Origin: Cristatella mucedo
Taxonomy: Eukaryota; Bryozoa; Phylactolaemata; Cristatellidae
Direction: 5' to 3'
NCBI GenBank assembly: GCA_009760855.2
Contig: WPIO01000006.1
Span: 3,708,501-3,772,500, forward strand
DNA length: 64,000 nucleotides
Under the pieces are notes generated by a model that saw only the letters and a program-made list of their open reading frames with translations, ran no database searches and was not told the origin of the DNA. The position numbers were made by a program, and so were the translations under genes. Positions 59,417 through 64,000 of the stretch are shown here, one piece after another. The first letter of the stretch is position 1. Each line of letters starts with the position of its first letter.

Positions 59417-60949
59417 TCACAGGGACCCACTAAATGCTGTCCTAAATAGGTGTGTTTTTAAGTTCCTTTTCAATGTGGTCAGGTCATGGGATGTTCTGAC
59501 GCAGGTCGGGAGGGAGTTCCAGGCTTTGGGAGCATACGAGCTGAATGCACGGTCTCCAAAGGATTTAAGGTTTGTGCGAGGTATTTCCAGACTATTGGAT
59601 TCCGAAAAGCGGGTGGTACGATGCTTGGCCTGATGGGGTAGTATATCTGAAAGATAGGCTGGAGCCATTGAATGAAGAGACCTAAAAGTGAGCGACAAAA
59701 CCTTACAGTCAATCCGTTGCCTCACTGGTAGCCAGTGCAGGTCGGCGAGAAGTGGAGTAATGTGGCAACTGCGACGCTCACGACAGACAAGCCTAGCTGC
59801 AGAGTTTTGCACCAGCTGCAATCGCCTGATCGCACATGCTGGTAGGCCAGTAAGCAGTGAGTTGCAGAAGTCGAGACGGGATGTCACGAATGCATGGACC
59901 AACTTGGACGTGGTATCCTTATCAAAACAAGCCCTAATTTTAGCAATGTTATGAAGCTGAAAATAGGCAGATTTGACTGTGGAGCTGATGTGGTCGTCTA
60001 ACGAGAGGTCGCTTTGGAATATGACACCTATACTTTGAGCTGATTCAGCTGGAGATATGCTGGCAAAGCCAATTTTGAAAGTCAGCCTTTCCAATCTCTG
60101 AATCACACTGGGTTTGCCCATAACTAGTAAGTTAGTTTTATCATCGTTTAGTTTCAGAAAATTTGCTGCCATCCATGTGCAGATGTAATCAATGCATGCA
60201 GCAAGTGAGTTGAGAGAATTTGAGGTGCTCGAAGGCTGGGAGGGATCGAAGCAAAGGTACAACTGAGTGTCATCCGCATAGAAGTGAAAGCCTAGATTGT
60301 GCTTGGCAATCACATCAGCAAGAGGCAGAGTATAAACCGTGAAAAGAACCCGACCTAGCACGGAGCCCTGTGGTACTCCATATTTCAGAGGTACTTCAGA
60401 TGATCTTTGTCCATTCACGTCAATACTCTGGAGTCTCCCACTGAGATAGGACCTGAACCACTGCAGAGCAGTGCCAGTGATGCCCAGGCGAGATGAGAGG
60501 CGCTCTAGAAGAACTTTGTGATCGATGGTATCAAAAGCTGCCGAAAGATCAAGCAAAACAAGCAGAGACACTCTACCCATGTCTGCATTCCTAAGTAGGT
60601 CGTTGTATACCCGAAGCAATGCTAACTCTGTGGAGTGATTAGCTCTAAAGCCAGACTGGAACTTACTAGCAAGGTGTGAGGTTTCGATATACGAGTTGAG
60701 CTGGTCTGCTACGACCCGTTCCAGTGTCTTTGATAGGAATGGTAGAAGGGAGACTGGGCGGTAGTTGCTTAAGTTCTCTTGGTCTAGTGTAGCTTTCTTG
60801 AGAAGTGGCCTGACTGCAGCTTTTTTGAAAGGTGCTGGGACCTGACCTGAGGCTAATGACATATTAATGATGTTGGTTATGCATGGCAGCAGCAGATCAA
60901 TGCAACGTAGGAGCAGGACAGTGGGAATAGGGTCCAGAGGACTTGTTGT
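59417..60949 (-). CDS. LINE A reverse transcriptase part of ORF2
   Basis: Same frame as the endonuclease, open from just after its TAG; the first ATG is at 60862 (481 codons to the stop). From that Met: LSNYRPVSLLPFLSK at 31, LLDLSAAFDTIDH at 103, GVPQGSVLG at 162, the catalytic FYADDTQLYL at 194, then LKLNDDKT. The C-terminal region has SRLDFCNSLLTGLP and LHWLPVRQRI, typical of CR1/L2/Rex-like LINEs. It reverse-transcribes the element RNA at the nicked target. All core motifs look intact. Confidence 0.92.
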   Translation of the reverse strand, partial: TTSPLDPIPTVLLLRCIDLLLPCITNIINMSLASGQVPAPFKKAAVRPLLKKATLDQENLSNYRPVSLLPFLSKTLERVVADQLNSYIETSHLASKFQSGFRANHSTELALLRVYNDLLRNADMGRVSLLVLLDLSAAFDTIDHKVLLERLSSRLGITGTALQWFRSYLSGRLQSIDVNGQRSSEVPLKYGVPQGSVLGRVLFTVYTLPLADVIAKHNLGFHFYADDTQLYLCFDPSQPSSTSNSLNSLAACIDYICTWMAANFLKLNDDKTNLLVMGKPSVIQRLERLTFKIGFASISPAESAQSIGVIFQSDLSLDDHISSTVKSAYFQLHNIAKIRACFDKDTTSKLVHAFVTSRLDFCNSLLTGLPACAIRRLQLVQNSAARLVCRERRSCHITPLLADLHWLPVRQRIDCKVLSLTFRSLHSMAPAYLSDILPHQAKHRTTRFSESNSLEIPRTNLKSFGDRAFSSYAPKAWNSLPTCVRTSHDLTTLKRNLKTHLFRTAFSGSL

Positions 60950-62473
60950 CTACTTTGATTGAGATACGAACTTTAGGACTAGATCACTAGTGACCTGTTT
61001 AAATGCAGACATTGAGGCGCAGCCAGGAACCGAGGAACAGCATTCTAGTGGGAAGGTTGTCATCGCAGGGATGGATTCCCTGATTTTGTCTATTTTCTGC
61101 ACAAAGAATCGAGAGAAGCGATCGGCTAGATCATCACAAGGATCATCAGGTAAGGAGCTAACCTGGGAACGGTTGAGGAGAAGGTTTATTGTCGACATCA
61201 GCATTTTTGAGTTGTGCATCTGTGATTCAACAATGTTTTTATAAAAACTAGACTTAGCCTTTGCTAGGATCGATTGGTACGACCTACAGTAGTCTTCATA
61301 TGCCTGTCGATGGACAGTTAGTCCGGATCTTTGATATGCCTTTTCAAGCTTTCGTTTAGTAGACTTGGCTAGTTTAATGTCTGCGGTAAACCATAGGCCG
61401 TCTGGGCGGGGGCGCACAGTGCGCTTTGTCAGAGGTGCAAACTCATCGAGCGTGTCAGCTAGTGTCGTGTTGTAGCAATCTACCAGTGATGACAGATCGG
61501 AGGGAGGACTGAACAGCAAAGGTGAAGCAGATATTCTCGCACGGACAGCATCGATGTCAAGGGTCTTGAGGTTTCGCGATTCACATGTTATTTTAGAGGA
61601 GGATGTGGGCACACACTGTAGATTGAATGAGATCTTCATGTGGTCAGACAAGCAGGATTTGGTGATAATTGGTGATGACAATGTGCAGTTATATGAGAAA
61701 ATTTGGTCGAGTGTGTGACCCTTGATGTGGGTAGGGCCATGCACATGAGCCACAAAAGATAATGAGTCAGTCAATGCACGAAATTCGGTGCTGAAAGCGT
61801 CAGATAAGTTATCAAAGTGAACGTTGAAATCACCCATAACGAGGAAGGATCGATTTCTTGAACACAGAATCGAAATGAGATCGGAGAAATCTGAGATCAA
61901 GGAGGATTTGGTACCTGGTGGGTGATAGACTACTGCCACTATCGGTAGCTTGTTTTCGGGTGAGACCAAGACAATTGATTCAAAAGACTGCTTCGAGGGT
62001 ACCGCAAATGGCTTGAAGTTGAATTTCGAGCGCACGATCATAGCAACTCCACCTCCAGTTTTGATTGATCTAGGGGTGTGAAAGAACGAGAAACCAGATG
62101 GAGTAGCGTCTTTAATTGTCGGGCAGTTTATCGATTTCAGCCAAGTTTCAGTTAGGGCGAGCAGGTCGATACCATTTTCAGAAATAAGGTCGTTTATTAC
62201 TAGAGGTTTATTGCACATTGAGCGAGGATTCCAAGGGCAAGCGTTAAGTCTGGCCGATTGGGTTACAACAGGCCTGATGACCACTAAGTTAGATAGATTT
62301 ACAGTGACGCATGCAGGGGAGCGTGCTGAGCGGTTCGAGACAATGCTAGGAATACCAAACGAGCGGCGTCTGAGCTGGCGGTTCCGGCCACCGAGGCGGC
62401 TACGGGGTGCTTTCCTTTTGTTAATGCATAGTTCATGAATCTTAGCAACAACATTAATATCTAGGAATGCATT
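60950..62473 (-). CDS. LINE A endonuclease part of ORF2
   Basis: The frame opens after a TAA at 62474-62476. There is no early ATG; a GTG lies at 62284. The first ~60 residues are basic (NKRKAPRSRLGGRNRQLRRR). Counting from 62284, endonuclease motifs follow: TETWL near residue 45, YHPPG near 120, GDFNVHF near 151, LDQIF near 192 and the catalytic SDH at 213. This is the APE-like exonuclease/endonuclease/phosphatase fold that nicks target DNA. It ends at the TAG at 60950-60952, in the linker before the reverse transcriptase and in the same frame, so one base change separates it from a continuous polyprotein. Confidence 0.9.
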   Translation of the reverse strand, partial: NAFLDINVVAKIHELCINKRKAPRSRLGGRNRQLRRRSFGIPSIVSNRSARSPACVTVNLSNLVVIRPVVTQSARLNACPWNPRSMCNKPLVINDLISENGIDLLALTETWLKSINCPTIKDATPSGFSFFHTPRSIKTGGGVAMIVRSKFNFKPFAVPSKQSFESIVLVSPENKLPIVAVVYHPPGTKSSLISDFSDLISILCSRNRSFLVMGDFNVHFDNLSDAFSTEFRALTDSLSFVAHVHGPTHIKGHTLDQIFSYNCTLSSPIITKSCLSDHMKISFNLQCVPTSSSKITCESRNLKTLDIDAVRARISASPLLFSPPSDLSSLVDCYNTTLADTLDEFAPLTKRTVRPRPDGLWFTADIKLAKSTKRKLEKAYQRSGLTVHRQAYEDYCRSYQSILAKAKSSFYKNIVESQMHNSKMLMSTINLLLNRSQVSSLPDDPCDDLADRFSRFFVQKIDKIRESIPAMTTFPLECCSSVPGCASMSAFKQVTSDLVLKFVSQSK

Positions 62474-62782
62474 TTATATACGATGACGAAGCGATAGCAG
62501 CTGCTGACGATCATAACTAACAAGTAGGTTACTAGCCGCCGGCGTAGCTAAGGCAGCCGCTGGCGTGGGAGACCCAGCAGCCCGAAGCGATAAGCGTTTA
62601 TATGTCCATAGGCACGTAATTTCTTACGCGCTACGGTCAAATAACAATCAGAATAACTTTAAACAGGTATTAGCTGTATCGTTTCCGTATATGATGTTCG
62701 CAAGAACTTCGGTTTTCGGAAGAATTCTGCAACGAACACGAACGCACGTTAGAGCGCTCTATGTCAGGAGGCGAGAATGCAT

Positions 62783-62880
62783 AGCGAGACAGAGCGAGGC
62801 AGAGCGAGAGAGAAAGCGAGAGAGAGCGAGGCAGAGCGAGACAAAGCGAGGCATAGCGAGACAGAGCGAGAGAGAGGGAT
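62783..62880 (+). repeat. GA-rich degenerate array, right
   Basis: Same AGCGAG(A/G)CAGAGCGAG units as the left array, beginning with the 19-bp repeat that flanks LINE A. Confidence 0.9.
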
Positions 62881-63684
62881 AGCGTGTGGGCTGGCCGACG
62901 TGCAAGCAGGAAGTAGCTCGCTGCAGAGCTAGTAGGGGTCACACAATCTAGCTAGCCCTTCGCAATTAAATCGAGCTTTGTCAGCCGATACGGCCCGACT
63001 GCAGTACTTAATGAGCTGATGCGCAGCATGCCCGTGGGTCTGGCGTAGTGGTGTGAGTCAGGCTGGGGTGGAACAACATTGCAGCGAGGCCACCACACAC
63101 AGTAGCATACTACACTATACCAGTAAGTTTGAATTGTGAATGTTCTGAATTGTCATCACCCGACAGCATGTTAGTTTATTTCAGTTCTATTGCGGTCTAA
63201 ATTCAGCGTTGGTAATAATAAAAGTATAATCTGAAAGAAATGGATGTATGGATGTAGGAGAGCTTCAGTTGAGGGGCGGTATAAAGCGGAAAACTGATAG
63301 TCAGTCGTACCTCAAGGTGAACTCTTATTGTATAATCAGCCAGTCAATGTGCAAAGTACGCACCAGATTTTTGGCACAGTGACTGCAAAGTAAATCTGAC
63401 GGTATACAACGATTAGCAGCAGCGGCACTGTAAATGGAGTGAGAAACCTTAAGGATAAACGCAGCACGACCGCAACGCAAGTGAAGGAAATAACGGAGTC
63501 GCTGTGTTATTATTACTTCCGGAAGTGTAAGGCGCCGGGAAGACCCGAGCCTGAGGGGAATCCCGTGCGCCGCACGTAGACGTTGACGCTTACAGCAGAA
63601 CTAGACGGTTTGCTCAGAACCACCTCTGGGGAGATCGTGACTGAATTTTTCATCGATACAGGTTTGATTTATATATTCTGACTG
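62881..63684. other. unassigned region
   Basis: No gene or recognised repeat. Confidence 0.5.
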
Positions 63685-64000
63685 GTCCCTTCATTCTTTG
63701 GCTCCAGCCTACTTATGAGGTATACTGCCCCGCCAGGCTAAGCATCGTACCACCCGCTTTTCGGAATCTAATTGTTTACCTATACCTCGTGCAAACCTCA
63801 AATCTTTCGGATACCTTGCCTTTAGTTCGTATGCACCCAAAGCCTGGAGCTCACTCCCAACCTTCGCCACGACATCCCCTGACTTGACCAATTTAAAGAG
63901 AAATTTAAAACGCACCTATTCATCACAGCATTTAGTGGGTCCCTGCGATGCGTCCTTAATGTGCTTATGCGTGCTGACACTGTGCATGCTGCCACTAACC
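63685..64000 (+). mobile_element. LINE A 3' fragment running off the window
   Basis: CCCTTCATTCTTTGGCTCCA, GGCTAAGCATCGTACCACCC, CCCAAAGCCTGGAGCTCACT, GTGGGTCCCTGCGATGCGTC and GCGTGCTGACACTGTGCATG in LINE A order. The tail lies beyond 64000. Confidence 0.88.

Larger units (their letters stand above)
59172..62782 (-). mobile_element. LINE family A (CR1/L2-like), near-complete copy
   Basis: A 3.6-kb non-LTR retrotransposon. In element orientation it has about 0.3 kb of 5' leader, one long frame with an apurinic-type endonuclease then a reverse transcriptase, about 0.25 kb of 3' UTR, and an (ATT)n tail. It is flanked by a 19-bp direct repeat AGCGAGACAGAGCGAGGCA at 59153-59171 and 62783-62801, consistent with a target-site duplication, although the target is itself a GA-rich repeat. 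The coding frame is broken only by one TAG (60950-60952). The 3' UTR contains a conserved segment (AAGCGCCTAGAGAGAGATTAAGTTCTCT and then GGCGCT) shared with many fragments in the window and with SINE A. It looks like a young insertion. Confidence 0.9.

Overview
The window is AT-rich, repeat-dense, intron-rich animal DNA. A mind bomb (MIB) family gene with long introns, GT-AG splicing, CR1/L2-type LINEs, tRNA-derived SINEs, LTR remnants and many long dinucleotide microsatellites point to an invertebrate metazoan. I cannot name the phylum. There is no prokaryotic gene organisation, and most long open frames are chance or retroelement frames.

The one host gene I can support lies on the + strand and spans about 5736 to 53789. 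It is a MIB-like gene whose 5' end lies outside the window or was not found. Thirteen exons were placed by hand from conserved motifs, AG/GT borders and matching intron phases: a ZZ zinc finger plus the start of the second MIB_HERC2 domain, the rest of MIB_HERC2, then at least five MIB-type REP repeats. Each REP is encoded by two exons (D-x-V ... GHGGW ... M, then GKxGxV ... NP), split at the same phase-0 position. Three features are odd. REP4 carries an in-frame TAG exactly at its invariant Trp (32910-32912). The first REP5 exon has no GT donor at the expected place. No ankyrin or RING exon is visible, while the last REP exon runs into a stop followed by AATAAA. The gene may be a decaying paralogue, a substrate-binding-only MIB derivative, or a gene needing readthrough, editing or sequence correction.

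Most of the rest is transposable elements inside its introns and 3' flank. LINE family A (CR1/L2-like) has one nearly complete copy on the - strand (59172-62782, 19-bp flanking repeat, endonuclease and reverse transcriptase in one frame broken by a single TAG) and many fragments. LINE family B, a related element with a different 3' end, has its best copy at 50729-52400 (-). LINE B fragments are nested in LINE A copies with 6-bp target duplications, and a 296-bp solo LTR with a 5-bp duplication is nested in a LINE B copy. SINE family A has a tRNA-like head and a 3' tail that matches LINE A, which suggests LINE A mobilises it. SINE family B has a different tail. Two MITE-like elements, a second LTR-like element, a dispersed repeat and several microsatellites complete the picture.

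Region by region: 1-5735 repeats, no gene found; 5736-53789 MIB-like exons separated by introns full of LINE/SINE fragments; 53790-59152 mostly unassigned, with a SINE A copy and a GA-rich array; 59172-62782 LINE A; 62783-64000 GA-rich sequence, unassigned DNA and the 3' part of another LINE A copy running off the window.
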